The translations under genes were made by a program, and so were the position numbers. 64,000 bases of DNA, from the NCBI GenBank assembly GCA_003131625.1, contig PKVY01000059.1, forward strand, positions 129,624 to 193,623, given 5' to 3'. This document shows positions 1 to 8,685 of this stretch, in pieces. Within the stretch, counting starts at the first letter, position 1; the number at the start of each line of letters is the position of its first letter. The DNA is from Acidobacterium sp. (GTDB lineage Bacteria; Acidobacteriota; Terriglobia; Terriglobales; Acidobacteriaceae). Under the pieces are notes generated by a model. The model was not told the origin of the DNA, searched no databases, and worked only from the letters and a program-made list of their open reading frames with translations.

Positions 1-521
1 ATGATGATGTAGGAGGCAAGCACGATGCAGGCAGCCAAGATCGTCGTGATTGCCCCGCCAGGCTCCGTCAGAAGGCTTGTGGATGAGACCTTGGTAAAGA
101 GATCCGAGACAATCTGAAGCCCCTGGGTCATGATGTCCGATGGATTCTGAGCCACGGAAACGCCCGAAGCATTTGCACCGAGCTGAGCGAAACTATTGAC
201 GATGGCCGGTATCCAGGTCTGGCCATTGATGAGGACGGCGTAGAAGAAGGAGATGACCAGCAGCTTCTTGATCAAGCTGAGGAACAAGCCGTTGAAGTCG
301 TGTTCCCGGAGCAGTTGCGGCGCTCCCCAGGCGAAGTCCAAGAGGGCCAGAACGTAGAACAGGAAGGAGGCTTCCTGCATGATGGCGGGAATCCATGCGT
401 TCGCCGCCTGCTCGATCTGCTGAAATGTTCCGCCCACATCGACAGGAGCTTGAGCATGGGCTGTGGTGGCTGAGGCAAACGCCACGGCCACCACATAGAG
501 AAGTTTTCGTCTCTGAGCCAT
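1..521 (-). CDS. trbL: TrbL/VirB6-type mating-pore membrane protein, N-terminal part
   Basis: The reading frame starts at ATG 521 behind a GAGG ribosome site and is still open at the window edge, so about 173 N-terminal residues are visible. It opens with a signal-peptide-like stretch ending near THAQA, followed by hydrophobic segments (around FLFYVLALLDFAW, KKLLVISFFYAVLI and ITTILAACIVLASY). TrbL/VirB6 proteins are polytopic inner-membrane components of conjugative type IV secretion channels. Family assignment rests on this architecture and on position directly after trbE, trbJ and an exclusion lipoprotein, the IncP/Ti order. The C-terminal membrane domain lies outside the window. Confidence 0.8.
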   Translation of the reverse strand, partial: MAQRRKLLYVVAVAFASATTAHAQAPVDVGGTFQQIEQAANAWIPAIMQEASFLFYVLALLDFAWGAPQLLREHDFNGLFLSLIKKLLVISFFYAVLINGQTWIPAIVNSFAQLGANASGVSVAQNPSDIMTQGLQIVSDLFTKVSSTSLLTEPGGAITTILAACIVLASYII

Positions 522-529
522 ACGTTACC

Positions 530-850
530 TCAAAACGCCACACCATCGGACTTCAGTGTGGGTTTTCCGAAGAAGTTGGCGCTTGCATTGCCCGCGCACA
601 CCTTGCCCTCGTCCGTGGTTGCCCAATCTGCCAGAGCACCTGCTTGCCTTTGTTTGCAGAGAGGAGTGAGTTGCTTGCGGAGATCCTCGCGCTTGGCAAG
701 AAACGCCGAAATGCTGCCGGGAGTGGCATGGCCGACATCGCCTCCCCCGGCATTGTGAAAGGCCGTCACGATCGGACTCGGCGCAGCGTTTCTGCATCCT
801 GCCAGAATCGCCAGGCCGGCACCGACCACAAAAACGCAAAACGTCTTCAT
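530..850 (-). CDS. EexN-like entry-exclusion lipoprotein
   Basis: This 106-residue protein has a short signal sequence ending in a lipobox (LAGC), so it should be lipid-anchored. A Leu-Cys motif near LTPLCKQR and a second Cys near KVCAGNASA resemble EexN/TrbK-type lipoproteins, which sit between trbJ and trbL in IncP-like systems and block redundant mating. An AGGAG site lies six bases before the ATG, and the gene is packed 8 bases before trbL. Its last residues (FFG then SDGVAF) mirror the C-terminus of the upstream TrbJ, which is unexpected. Exclusion activity is inferred from type and position only. Confidence 0.65.
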   Translation of the reverse strand: MKTFCVFVVGAGLAILAGCRNAAPSPIVTAFHNAGGGDVGHATPGSISAFLAKREDLRKQLTPLCKQRQAGALADWATTDEGKVCAGNASANFFGKPTLKSDGVAF

Positions 851-859
851 CGCATTCTC

Positions 860-1588
860 CTAAAATGAAACGCCGTCGCTCGTCACCTGAGTTTGGCCGA
901 AGAACAAATCGGAGTTTGCCTGCTTTGTTGCTTCGGCCTGAACGAGCGCTCCTTGATAAGACGCTTTGCTCTGCATATCCGCCATCATCAGTTGCCGCAA
1001 TTTCATCAATTGCTCAGACTGATTCTCCGCAATCTGGTTCCCCACCTCGATAGCCTGCATTCTGCCCACGGCCGATTCGCTCTGACCTTTGAGAGTTTCG
1101 AGCAATGCTTCGTCGCTGTTGAATTGCGAGTTTTGTAGCCCGGCGGTATTAAGGGCGCCGCGCGTGCTATCGAGACTGGTTTGACTCCAGGTCTGATACG
1201 ACTGCCCGTAGTTGATGGACGAGGAATAGCCGGGGAATCGGAGACGAAATGCCCCGTCCAGGTTGCCCATTGTGTAGGAGAGCGATTGACCCGTATTCAC
1301 GATCTGGTTCAGATTGGTAATGTCCGCCGCCACGGTCCCGAAGAGCTGATTTGGGATCGGGAGACCGTGTTTTACCTGGTTCGCGATCTGAGCAAGCTGG
1401 TTCTCAACCATCAATGCCTGCTGTTCGAGCTGGCCGACTAGCTCGATGTAGTTGAGTAGTTGAGTGAACTCCGTTGCAAAGACTCCCGGCACGCCCGCAT
1501 AGGCCGGGACAGGGTTGACGGTTTCAGTCGCCATCAGGGCGACCAGGACGATTGCGGTTGCGCTCTTAGCGAGCCATTTGGGTTGCAT
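860..1588 (-). CDS. trbJ: TrbJ/VirB5-like conjugal transfer protein
   Basis: This 242-residue protein has an N-terminal signal peptide (hydrophobic ATAIVLVALMA, probable cleavage after PAYA) and a long helical, Gln-rich body with an ELVGQLEQQALMVENQL stretch, as expected of TrbJ, the VirB5-like periplasmic or pilus-associated component of P-type mating channels. Length is close to RP4 TrbJ (about 258 residues). Its start overlaps the 3' end of trbE by 23 bases, implying translational coupling. The C-terminal tail FFG-x4-SDGVSF recurs in the next lipoprotein. Confidence 0.85.
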   Translation of the reverse strand: MQPKWLAKSATAIVLVALMATETVNPVPAYAGVPGVFATEFTQLLNYIELVGQLEQQALMVENQLAQIANQVKHGLPIPNQLFGTVAADITNLNQIVNTGQSLSYTMGNLDGAFRLRFPGYSSSINYGQSYQTWSQTSLDSTRGALNTAGLQNSQFNSDEALLETLKGQSESAVGRMQAIEVGNQIAENQSEQLMKLRQLMMADMQSKASYQGALVQAEATKQANSDLFFGQTQVTSDGVSF

Positions 1589-4058
1589 GATTCACTCCTC
1601 CTTCGTAATAGTCGATCCATCCTTGCTCAACTTTCCTTTCCTTCATCCACTCGGAGATCCATCCCTCGCCGAATTCCGCAGCCAGGGCGTCGATTCGTGC
1701 CCTATCCTTTTGGCCGGAGACGCCAAGAAAGGCGAGCGCTACCGGCCCGAGGCGGAAAGAGATCATGCGCCGTCCAAGCCGTTGCACGATGTAGTAATCG
1801 CGCTTTGGCGTCGCGGTCTGAAGCAACTCAATCTCTCTGCTATTGAGTCCGGCGTACTCGTAGAACTGGCGCATTCCTTCGTTGCCGGCCTCGGAATTAG
1901 GCAGGTAAATCTTCGTCGCAGTGCTCTGCAAGATCGCCGATGCAATCGGCGACTCCTTCACATCCGCCATGCTCTGCGTCGCAAGCAGAAGCACGGCGTT
2001 TTTCTTGCGCAGTGTCTTGAGCCAGTCCTGAATCTTGTCCCGCCATGCCGGATGCTTCAGGAAAAGCCAGGCTTCGTCGATGGGAACGAGCGTCGGACTG
2101 CCGTCCAACGACCGCTCCATTCGCCGAAAGAGATAGAGCAGAACGGCCATGACTGTCGCTTCGCCGTAGGAGCCGCTCAACAGCGTCTCCATCTCGCAGA
2201 CGACAAATCGAGAAGTCGTCAGCCCGTCGTTGCGCGAGTCGAGCAAACCGCCCAATGCGCCGTCGATGACGTAAGGCTGCAATCCAGCCTTGAGCTTTTC
2301 ATCTTGGAGGTTGGCTTCAAGCTCGGTTAGCGTCCGCCGCTCACGCGGGGCGCTCGCGAGCTGCTGCAAAGCGCGATGGATGGTGTTCCGTTCCCCCGGC
2401 CCAATCTCGACCTTCTGCATTCGCAGGACGGTCTCCACCCATTCCTGCCCCCAGCCAAACTCCGCATCGTCGTCAATGTCCCGCAGCGGCTGGAAGGACA
2501 GCCCGCCTTCGCCGACGTCATAAAAGCGCCCGCCCGCTGCTTTGCACAGGCCGTACAGGGAATGCCCCTTGTCGAAGGCGAAGACCTGCGCATTGGGATA
2601 ACGGAACCACTGCGCAACAAACAGAGCCAGGCTTACGGATTTGCCCGCGCCTGTCGGACCGATAAGAAGCGTGTGCCCAACGTCGTAATCGTGCAGGTTC
2701 AGGCGATACGGCACCCCGCCTTGCGTGGCCGCGTAGAGCAACGGGGGCGAATCCGGAGGCATCAGCGAAGAGGGATTCTTCTTCTCGCCCGCCCACACCG
2801 CGGAAATCGGCATCAGGTCTACATAGTTGCGTGTATGAGCGATGACGCGCCGCACCTGCGCCACGCCGTTCCCCGGCAATGTGCCGAAGAACGCATCTAC
2901 GGCATTGATGTCTTCAACCCGCACACCGAATCCGCGATTGATGAGCACCTTGCGGAACTCTCCGATGATGCTCTCCAGGAACTTCCGGTCCTTCTGTTCG
3001 AGGACGATGGAAGAGGACAGGTAGCAGAAATGCACGTCTCCCGAAGTTGCCTCGGCCAGCGCGCCATCTGTGTCAGAGACCATCGTCATGGCGAACTGAT
3101 TCAATTGGCCGCCACCGCTTGACTTGAAGACCTGGTCCTTCAATCCGCGCTGCTGAAACTTCCACTTCTGCCCGATTTTAGCGATGATTCCCTGTGCCTC
3201 AGACGGGTCCATCAAGATCGCGCGCGTGTTCCAGCGATACTCGCAGGGCACGGTGTCCAGCACCGAGAGAGCGCCGGGATACGTCGAGCGTGGGAAGGCA
3301 TCGACAGACAACGTGCGCAGATGACGGTCTCCCATCATTGGCTCGGTCCCGCCGCGGAAGTCCTCCATCGAGAGCAGATCGTTTAAGAAAACCGGAATCT
3401 CCGGCTGCATGACCGGACCTTTCACGCTGGTCAGGCAGCGGCGGAGGTAGGCGAGCAATTCATCGTCCACGCGCTCGTATCCATCGCCTAGTTTCGTAAC
3501 GGCAGCCTTCAGTCGCGACACGGGAAACTGTGCCGCGAAGACATCCTCGAATTGACGAATCTTCGCTTTGAAGAACCGCAACGCCTCTGCGCCCGCATTG
3601 GCCCCTTCACTATGAGTCGAGTCCGAACCCGACATCATGAAGCCCGTCAGCTTCTCAGACGCAACCAGCGGAGGCATATACGTCAGAGCCAGAAAGTATT
3701 CGTTCTCAAAATGGCTACCCTCAAGGGCAAACTGCTCCCGCCGCTCCCGATCAATCAGCGCGGTGACATCATCCGGGAAAGCGCCTTCAGGTGAATAGCC
3801 GCTTGAGAACGAGCGGAAGGAATCGACCTGAATCATCCACCCGCTTCCAAGCCGAAGAATCCGGTTCAGTCGCCGCGCAATCGCCGCCATCTCTGCATGA
3901 GTGGCGGACTGAAGATCAGGCCCCCGGTACTGCCAAGCCGCGAGCAGTGACCCGTCCCGCTGCAACACAATTCCGTCATCGACCAGCCCAAACCATAGGA
4001 GCAGGTCCGCCAGGCCTGTAGGCTGTTTACGCGTCTCACCAAACACAGCTACCTCCAA
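1566..4058 (-). CDS. trbE: TrbE/VirB4 type IV secretion ATPase
   Basis: This 830-residue protein is the VirB4-class ATPase that powers channel assembly and substrate passage at the inner membrane. The C-terminal motor has a Walker A motif GPTGAGKS near residues 467-474 and a Walker B-like VPIDEAWLFL near residue 655, followed by the family-typical LLLATQS segment. The N-terminal half matches the CagE/TrbE/VirB domain in length and character. Size matches RP4 TrbE (852 residues). Its start overlaps trbD by about 10 bases and its end overlaps trbJ. The Walker residues are intact, so it is probably functional. Confidence 0.95.
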   Translation of the reverse strand: MEVAVFGETRKQPTGLADLLLWFGLVDDGIVLQRDGSLLAAWQYRGPDLQSATHAEMAAIARRLNRILRLGSGWMIQVDSFRSFSSGYSPEGAFPDDVTALIDRERREQFALEGSHFENEYFLALTYMPPLVASEKLTGFMMSGSDSTHSEGANAGAEALRFFKAKIRQFEDVFAAQFPVSRLKAAVTKLGDGYERVDDELLAYLRRCLTSVKGPVMQPEIPVFLNDLLSMEDFRGGTEPMMGDRHLRTLSVDAFPRSTYPGALSVLDTVPCEYRWNTRAILMDPSEAQGIIAKIGQKWKFQQRGLKDQVFKSSGGGQLNQFAMTMVSDTDGALAEATSGDVHFCYLSSSIVLEQKDRKFLESIIGEFRKVLINRGFGVRVEDINAVDAFFGTLPGNGVAQVRRVIAHTRNYVDLMPISAVWAGEKKNPSSLMPPDSPPLLYAATQGGVPYRLNLHDYDVGHTLLIGPTGAGKSVSLALFVAQWFRYPNAQVFAFDKGHSLYGLCKAAGGRFYDVGEGGLSFQPLRDIDDDAEFGWGQEWVETVLRMQKVEIGPGERNTIHRALQQLASAPRERRTLTELEANLQDEKLKAGLQPYVIDGALGGLLDSRNDGLTTSRFVVCEMETLLSGSYGEATVMAVLLYLFRRMERSLDGSPTLVPIDEAWLFLKHPAWRDKIQDWLKTLRKKNAVLLLATQSMADVKESPIASAILQSTATKIYLPNSEAGNEGMRQFYEYAGLNSREIELLQTATPKRDYYIVQRLGRRMISFRLGPVALAFLGVSGQKDRARIDALAAEFGEGWISEWMKERKVEQGWIDYYEGGVNHATQMAR

Positions 4059-4360
4059 CCCCGCTTTGGCGTCTTGCCAAAGCCGGTAACCCCGCTTTTC
4101 GCGGGGTAGAAATCCTTGTATTGCAGGTGTCGGCTGTAGACTTTCCGCATCATCGGATCGGCCTTACCGATCCTCGCCAGGACAATGACAATCGTCCAGA
4201 AGCCAACAAGGGCCAGCAGAAACGAGACGAAGGTCATTACACTCACAGCCATCATGGCCGCGCCCAGCCCGGCCATGATGACCATCTCCCGGTCGCCGCC
4301 CAGGAGTTGCTGCGGCCTGCTCAACGAAGTTCGCATAATGGTTTGTTCCGGTTCGTTCAT
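4049..4360 (-). CDS. trbD: TrbD/VirB3-like inner-membrane protein
   Basis: I chose the ATG at 4360 because GGAGAG lies directly upstream and because it gives 103 residues, the size of RP4 TrbD; the frame is open further upstream but reads as noise. The protein has one long hydrophobic hairpin (about residues 25-60, VIMAGLGAAMM through FWTIVIVLARI) and a basic C-terminal tail containing Y-S-R-H and KDFYPA, as in VirB3/TrbD proteins. It lies between the pilin gene trbC and the ATPase gene trbE, the usual place for this VirB4-associated subunit. Confidence 0.85.
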   Translation of the reverse strand: MNEPEQTIMRTSLSRPQQLLGGDREMVIMAGLGAAMMAVSVMTFVSFLLALVGFWTIVIVLARIGKADPMMRKVYSRHLQYKDFYPAKSGVTGFGKTPKRGWR

Positions 4361-4439
4361 CACTCTCTCCAAGAACAGGGCTCGAATAGACGGGGATGGC
4401 GGAGCTTGCTCCCATCCCCGTTCCAGGGATTCTGTGTTG

Positions 4440-4847
4440 TCACCCTCTCGCCACGAGCGCAAGAGCGGGTTGTGTGATTGCGTGGACTGGCTGCGACAGA
4501 GAAATCTCCGCGGCCTGCCCGATGAACGAGGACATCACCTGTGCCGCGAAGACGACGCAGCAAACGGCAATGCCGACGTGCAGCAGCCGTTTCATCGTCT
4601 CGCCCATCTCGCCGCCGGCGAAGGCGAGCGTCGCTCCAAGCGCCACGATTGCGACAACGGATATGGCATAGGCGACCGGCCCGGTCAACGATGTAACCAG
4701 CGTCGTCAACGGGCCTTCCCAGGGCAGGTTGTTTCCGTTCTCAGCTGCGAATGCACAGCACGAACCCGCCGCTAAGGCGCAGCCAAGGATGAGGACCATC
4801 TGAGCCGTCCGCTGCCGCGCTACAAGAAAACTACGCATTTGATTCAT
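4440..4847 (-). CDS. trbC: TrbC/VirB2-type conjugative pilin
   Basis: The start at 4847 is preceded by GGAGG and gives 135 residues, close to RP4 TrbC (145). A long signal peptide (about residues 10-35, ending near CAFAA) is followed by two hydrophobic helices (VAYAISVVAIVALGATLAF and LLHVGIAVCCVVFAAQVM) joined by the short polar turn GGEMGETMKR, the hallmark of VirB2/TrbC prepilins. The mature subunit would build the conjugative pilus. The signal peptidase-like TraF encoded at 20.5 kb is the expected maturase if this pilin is cyclised as in RP4; that link is inferred. Confidence 0.85.
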   Translation of the reverse strand: MNQMRSFLVARQRTAQMVLILGCALAAGSCCAFAAENGNNLPWEGPLTTLVTSLTGPVAYAISVVAIVALGATLAFAGGEMGETMKRLLHVGIAVCCVVFAAQVMSSFIGQAAEISLSQPVHAITQPALALVARG

Positions 4848-4956
4848 CGATCCCTCCGAGTGCCCTCCGGCACAGTTTAGGCGAAAGGCATCTGTCTCTA
4901 GCAGCCTCCCACGGTGAATAATCAGCTCCGCCACAATCGATCAGAGCTAGGGACTT

Positions 4957-5982
4957 TCAAACCGGCGTCATAAGGTAGCGCCCGTTCTCATACCCAGTAA
5001 CAACAGCCACCTCTTGAACTTTCCGGCCAGCAATCGGATCGTTGACTACCGAAATGACAAGATCGACGGCGCTCCCGATCATGCGCTGTTGCGGTGCGTC
5101 CGTCGCCTCCCTCACCAAAGCCTCCAGCCGGTCAAGCGCTTCCGTGGCGCTGTTGGCGTGGAGCGTCGAGACACCGCCCGGATGCCCTGTGTTCCAACTC
5201 TTGAGCAGCGGCAGAGCGGCGGCTCCATCTCGCACCTCTCCCACAACGATCCGGTCCGGCTTCAGGCGAAGCGCCACCTTCAGGCACTTCAACTGATCGA
5301 ACTCTGTTGTCGCCAACATGCTTAGGCTGTTTGCCGAGTCAAGGAGAAGTTCCTGCGTGTCCTCGATGACCAGCACGCGATCGCCAGGCGTCAGCGCGCC
5401 AATCTCTTCGAGAATGGCATTAGCAATCGTCGTCTTGCCCGCACCCGTACCGCCGACAATCAGGATGTTCTTGTGGGCAATGATTGCCTGTTGAATGACT
5501 TCAAGGTGATCGAGATTCTTGACCGAATCAATAAAGTCTTCCTGCTGCGAACGGCGGTTTCGCGGATCATCCTTCGTCGTAAGGATGCCCTGCCGCTGAA
5601 GGTCTTTGAGACTCCGCTTCTTGTCCGACTTCACGCGAATCGCAAACGACGGCGACGGAACAACCGGCTCGATCAATCCGGCAAACCGGTACTTCCAGAT
5701 TGGAAGCTGTGTCTCCAGGACTGGTCGCATCTCCGTCACCGTCGTCTTCTGCATCGAGGCAATCGTCATCATTGCTCCGCGTGCCTGCCTGCTTGACAGC
5801 TCTCCAACCTGCTCGAAGGGCGCCCCGGTTCGCTTTACCCAGATGCGGGAATCCTCGTTGACGAGGATGTCCTCAAGGCCGCTGGACCTGTCGAGCAGGC
5901 CGACGATAACCGGCCCCAGCTCATCGCGTAGCTTCTCTTTGAGCCGTTCCTGCTTTTCGTCCGAGTGCGAGTCCTGGTTCAT
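4957..5982 (-). CDS. trbB: TrbB/VirB11 secretion ATPase
   Basis: The ATG at 5982 follows a GAGGGG ribosome site and yields 341 residues; an upstream extension of 34 codons is Arg-rich and probably untranslated. The VirB11 hexameric ATPase motifs are present in order: Walker A GGTGAGKTT, an Asp box (VLVIEDTQEL), Walker B (RIVVGEVRDG) and a His box (HPGGVSTLHANS). The protein sits at the cytoplasmic base of the mating channel and works with TrbE. It is the first gene of the leftward trb operon, and its promoter region is shared with the divergent primase gene. Confidence 0.93.
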   Translation of the reverse strand: MNQDSHSDEKQERLKEKLRDELGPVIVGLLDRSSGLEDILVNEDSRIWVKRTGAPFEQVGELSSRQARGAMMTIASMQKTTVTEMRPVLETQLPIWKYRFAGLIEPVVPSPSFAIRVKSDKKRSLKDLQRQGILTTKDDPRNRRSQQEDFIDSVKNLDHLEVIQQAIIAHKNILIVGGTGAGKTTIANAILEEIGALTPGDRVLVIEDTQELLLDSANSLSMLATTEFDQLKCLKVALRLKPDRIVVGEVRDGAAALPLLKSWNTGHPGGVSTLHANSATEALDRLEALVREATDAPQQRMIGSAVDLVISVVNDPIAGRKVQEVAVVTGYENGRYLMTPV

Positions 5983-6026
5983 CGGCCCCTCAAATCCACC
6001 ATCAATCCGGGCTTGCTTTCGCCTAT

Positions 6027-6048
6027 TACTGCGATGTACATTGCAGTA
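6027..6048. promoter_or_regulatory. 22-bp palindromic operator between trbB and primase gene
   Basis: The half sites TACTGCGATGT and ACATTGCAGTA form an inverted repeat matching at 10 of 11 positions and centred on TGTACA. It lies in the 131-bp divergent region between trbB (start 5982) and the primase gene (start 6114). A closely related palindrome occurs at 13876..13897 before the traJ-like gene. A dimeric repressor or activator is inferred; its identity is unknown. Confidence 0.6.
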
Positions 6049-6113
6049 GACGTATCGTAACACCATTCCGGGAGAGTCTGGCAAATCATATTTTTCGACG
6101 GGGGAATCGGAGC

Positions 6114-6977
6114 ATGGACAGAACGCTCGTTGCGGTCCAAAGAATGCTTGCCGCGCTTGACGCGCCGGCCTACGACATCGGCGTCTTGAGCGACCGGGGA
6201 ATGCTCCCCGGTCTATCCAGTCTGTCCGCGGAGAACGTCCTCTCTCGGCTTTCGCTCCTCAAGGCCCACAATGCGCGCGGGGCACACATCTACATACGGC
6301 CAGCCGGAGAGCACTGCTTCAGCGTCCTCGACGACCTGAATTCGGATTCTGTTGCCCGGCTCACCGGCGACTGCCTTGAGCCGTGCGCCGTGGTCGAGAC
6401 CAGCCTCGGCAACTTCCAAGCGTGGCTGAAGCACGATGATGTGTACCCGGTGCCTCTGGCCACGTTCATTGCACAGACCCTTGCCAAGCGGTACGGTGCG
6501 GACCCCAGCGCGGCGGACTGGCGGCGCTTTGGCCGTCTCCCTGGCTTCACCAACTGCAAGCCCAAATACCGCAGGGACAACGACCTTTATCCCTACGTTT
6601 TGCTGCGTAGCGCGACCGGAGTGCGATTCCGGCAGGCCGCCTACGTGCGACTGGAAATGACGAAGCTCTACCAACTCCAGGAACAGGAGCGGGAAGCGCG
6701 AGCAGCTCAGTACATTGCCAACTCCGCTGCCACAGCTGGAAGGCCGTCTCACTCCTGGCTCTCCCTTGAGCGTTTTCGCAACGCACCCAAATTCCACGAC
6801 CGCCCCGCCGCCGCCGACCTCGCCTTTTGCGTCGCTGCATTGTCGCTACGGATGCCGGATGATGCGATTGCCACAACCCTCGATAGCCAGTACCTCTCCC
6901 GCGACCCCAACCCCTCAAGGAAAGCTGCCTACATCAAGCGCACGATGGCGAAGGCGAGATCATGGGCACAACGCTAG
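6114..6977 (+). CDS. RepB-like DNA primase (archaeo-eukaryotic primase fold)
   Basis: This 287-residue protein resembles the RepB-type primase domain found in mobilisable plasmids and ICEs. The region GAHIYIRPAG...VLDDLNSD carries the acidic Asp-Asp pair expected of a primase active site, followed by VVETSLGNFQAWL and a later GRLPGFTNCKPKYR stretch typical of the family. It probably primes synthesis on transferred single strands in the recipient or during element replication. It is divergent from trbB and followed by an SSB gene. The start is the ATG at 6114 with GGAG just upstream. Confidence 0.8.
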   Translation: MDRTLVAVQRMLAALDAPAYDIGVLSDRGMLPGLSSLSAENVLSRLSLLKAHNARGAHIYIRPAGEHCFSVLDDLNSDSVARLTGDCLEPCAVVETSLGNFQAWLKHDDVYPVPLATFIAQTLAKRYGADPSAADWRRFGRLPGFTNCKPKYRRDNDLYPYVLLRSATGVRFRQAAYVRLEMTKLYQLQEQEREARAAQYIANSAATAGRPSHSWLSLERFRNAPKFHDRPAAADLAFCVAALSLRMPDDAIATTLDSQYLSRDPNPSRKAAYIKRTMAKARSWAQR

Positions 6978-7360
6978 GCACATTCCAGTTGCCGATACCC
7001 GCTCTTGCCTTCCAGCTCTGCCCGCCGCCAGTGTCTCCTCTGGTCCGGCCCCTTCCCGCCGCGGCGAGACCTCTGCAATCCCGACGGCTGAATCTGAGGA
7101 GTTTGAACACGCAGCTCCAATTCAGTTTGCCTTTCTGTTTGCGTTCAGCGTGCCGCGCTCAAAGCACCCACGCCCAGCGGACGCACGCTCTCCCTCCAGA
7201 GATTCTTGTCTTTCGGATGTGGACTCCTCCCCCGAGGCAAGCTCGTGTCCCCTTCCACAAATCTCTTCCACTCGCCTTGGGAGTGGGCCGCGACGGCACA
7301 CCCTCCGGGCAAGCATGTACCGCATCCAGCGGACAAACTTCAAAAAAGGAGCTTCAAACC
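6978..7360. other. 383-bp spacer between primase and SSB genes
   Basis: No credible gene is visible here. One frame stays open into the SSB gene but its translation is Pro/Arg/Ser-rich, without a ribosome site, and unlike SSB proteins. The stretch is pyrimidine-rich on the plus strand. It may be a long leader of the SSB gene, but I see no clear promoter or riboswitch. Confidence 0.4.
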
Positions 7361-7732
7361 ATGTTCAACAAAGTCATCCTCATCGGCCGTCTCGGAAAGA
7401 ATGCAGAAGTCAAAACCGCGCAGAACAAGAAGGACTACACCGTCCTCAGCATCGCCACCAGCGAGAGCTGGAAGGGCGACTTGGGAGAATACGAAACCCG
7501 CACCGAATGGCACCGCGTCTACGCCTGGGGCAATCTCTCCAACTTCGCCAAGACGCTCCTGAAGGGGCAACTCGTTAGCCTGGAGGGGAAAATCAAGTAC
7601 CGCACGGTCGAGGAAGACGTCGAGGGCAAGCCGTTCAAGCACACCATCGCCGAGATCCACGCTTCGAGCATGAGGCGCCTCTCAAAAGTCGAAGCCGCCG
7701 ACGATCCAACCGACGGCGCCGACGAGGAGTAA
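7361..7732 (+). CDS. ssb: Single-stranded DNA-binding protein
   Basis: This 123-residue protein has an SSB OB-fold: the opening MFNKVILIGRLGKNAEVK, then TVLSIATSESWK, TEWHRVYAWGNLSNFAKTLLKGQLVSLEGKI and a C-terminal strand IAEIHASSM. It ends in an acidic tail (DDPTDGADEE), short and without the usual DDDIPF-like tip, so coupling to host replication partners may be reduced. It probably protects single strands during conjugative transfer, together with the upstream primase. The ATG at 7361 was preferred because the protein aligns from its first residue with SSB N-termini. Two inverted repeats overlap and follow its stop codon. Confidence 0.9.
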   Translation: MFNKVILIGRLGKNAEVKTAQNKKDYTVLSIATSESWKGDLGEYETRTEWHRVYAWGNLSNFAKTLLKGQLVSLEGKIKYRTVEEDVEGKPFKHTIAEIHASSMRRLSKVEAADDPTDGADEE

Positions 7733-7749
7733 TCCTCGTCCATAAACGG

Positions 7750-7776
7750 CCCAAGGGCGAGTTACTCGCCCTTGGG
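7750..7776. terminator. Perfect 12-bp stem hairpin after ssb
   Basis: CCCAAGGGCGAG and CTCGCCCTTGGG are separated by a TTA loop 17 bases after the ssb stop. A second hairpin (GACGAGGA/TCCTCGTC, 7721..7740) overlaps the stop codon. The region is convergent with the next leftward gene. No strong T-run follows, so bidirectional termination or mRNA-end protection is inferred. Confidence 0.65.
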
Positions 7777-7845
7777 AAACTTTCACGCCCATTTGTAAAT
7801 CGATAACATGCACATCTATCCCGGTGCGAACATCTGCCACGCCAG

Positions 7846-8685
7846 TCAACTCTCTGCTTCTATCCCGACAGGTACAAATTCCTTTATTGTAGAGACTCCC
7901 GTTGTCGGCATATGCGAAACCAAATAAGATATCTGCCCAGCGATATAGTCAGTTAGCCTCCTAAACCACTTAGGGAATTGATTTGAATCAAATTGCCGCT
8001 TAAGGTATGGTGGTTGATCGCGTTCTTCCCAAAGGGAGGTCATGGCGAAATGAAACATGCCAAAATCTGCCAAGCCTACAAATACTCCATCCTCAGCTTC
8101 TGGGGCAAACTCGCGCACTTCGTCAGGATCTGATCTCATAAGAGCACGAATTGTGTTCTCAATGAATGACGGACTTTGCGTGAAATGCCAGTGCGGTTGA
8201 GCATGGTTGGATACTGGGTCAAGGACAGCAACCTGCGCCCACTCGGCGCGGAATAATGGTATGAGGGATCCTCGAATATCCTGGAATACTAAGATGCTGA
8301 CATCTTGAAGAGTAGACTTTCGTGACTCCACAAGTGCGAATCTTGCGAAGAAGCCAAACCAAAAGCCGCTCCCGCGGTCACCATCAGCCATTATCTCCAT
8401 CACCCAGTGATCCCGGCCGTCTCCATTTCCAGCGACAAACTCTCGGCCTGAAGGGCCACGTTGTATTGTGATTCGTATGTCTCCCGACGATCCCTTCTTC
8501 TCTGGGCGCGTTAGAAACAAAGACCCCTGGCGAAATGATGTCCGAAGCGCGTCCTCAAGCTTCCTGACGATGGAGTCACTGTATTCAACATATTCGGCCA
8601 CGCGTTTCACCTTAAGCAAGGATAGAAAGAACCAATTGGTCAACCTCAGACCACCGGTCGAAACGACCATCACTAATGTCTTCAC
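7846..8685 (-). CDS. Unknown partner of the adjacent DNA methyltransferase
   Basis: I do not recognise this 279-residue protein. It follows the methyltransferase gene with a reading-frame overlap, so both are probably co-translated. The ATG at 8685 lies inside the methyltransferase gene; a GTG at 8610, one base after that gene's stop, is an equally plausible start and gives about 254 residues. Visible stretches include an aromatic segment GSGFWFGFFARFALVESRK and HAQPHWHFTQS. Context suggests a restriction or specificity partner of a modification system, but no nuclease motif is evident. Base composition is lower in GC than the flanking transfer genes, consistent with acquired cargo. Confidence 0.6.
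   Translation of the reverse strand: MKTLVMVVSTGGLRLTNWFFLSLLKVKRVAEYVEYSDSIVRKLEDALRTSFRQGSLFLTRPEKKGSSGDIRITIQRGPSGREFVAGNGDGRDHWVMEIMADGDRGSGFWFGFFARFALVESRKSTLQDVSILVFQDIRGSLIPLFRAEWAQVAVLDPVSNHAQPHWHFTQSPSFIENTIRALMRSDPDEVREFAPEAEDGVFVGLADFGMFHFAMTSLWEERDQPPYLKRQFDSNQFPKWFRRLTDYIAGQISYLVSHMPTTGVSTIKEFVPVGIEAES

Noticed and set aside
1515-3122. Long plus-strand frames opposite trbE (up to 271 codons)
   Set aside because: They lie antisense to a clear VirB4 ATPase and read as low-complexity Arg/Ser/Pro sequence without ribosome sites.
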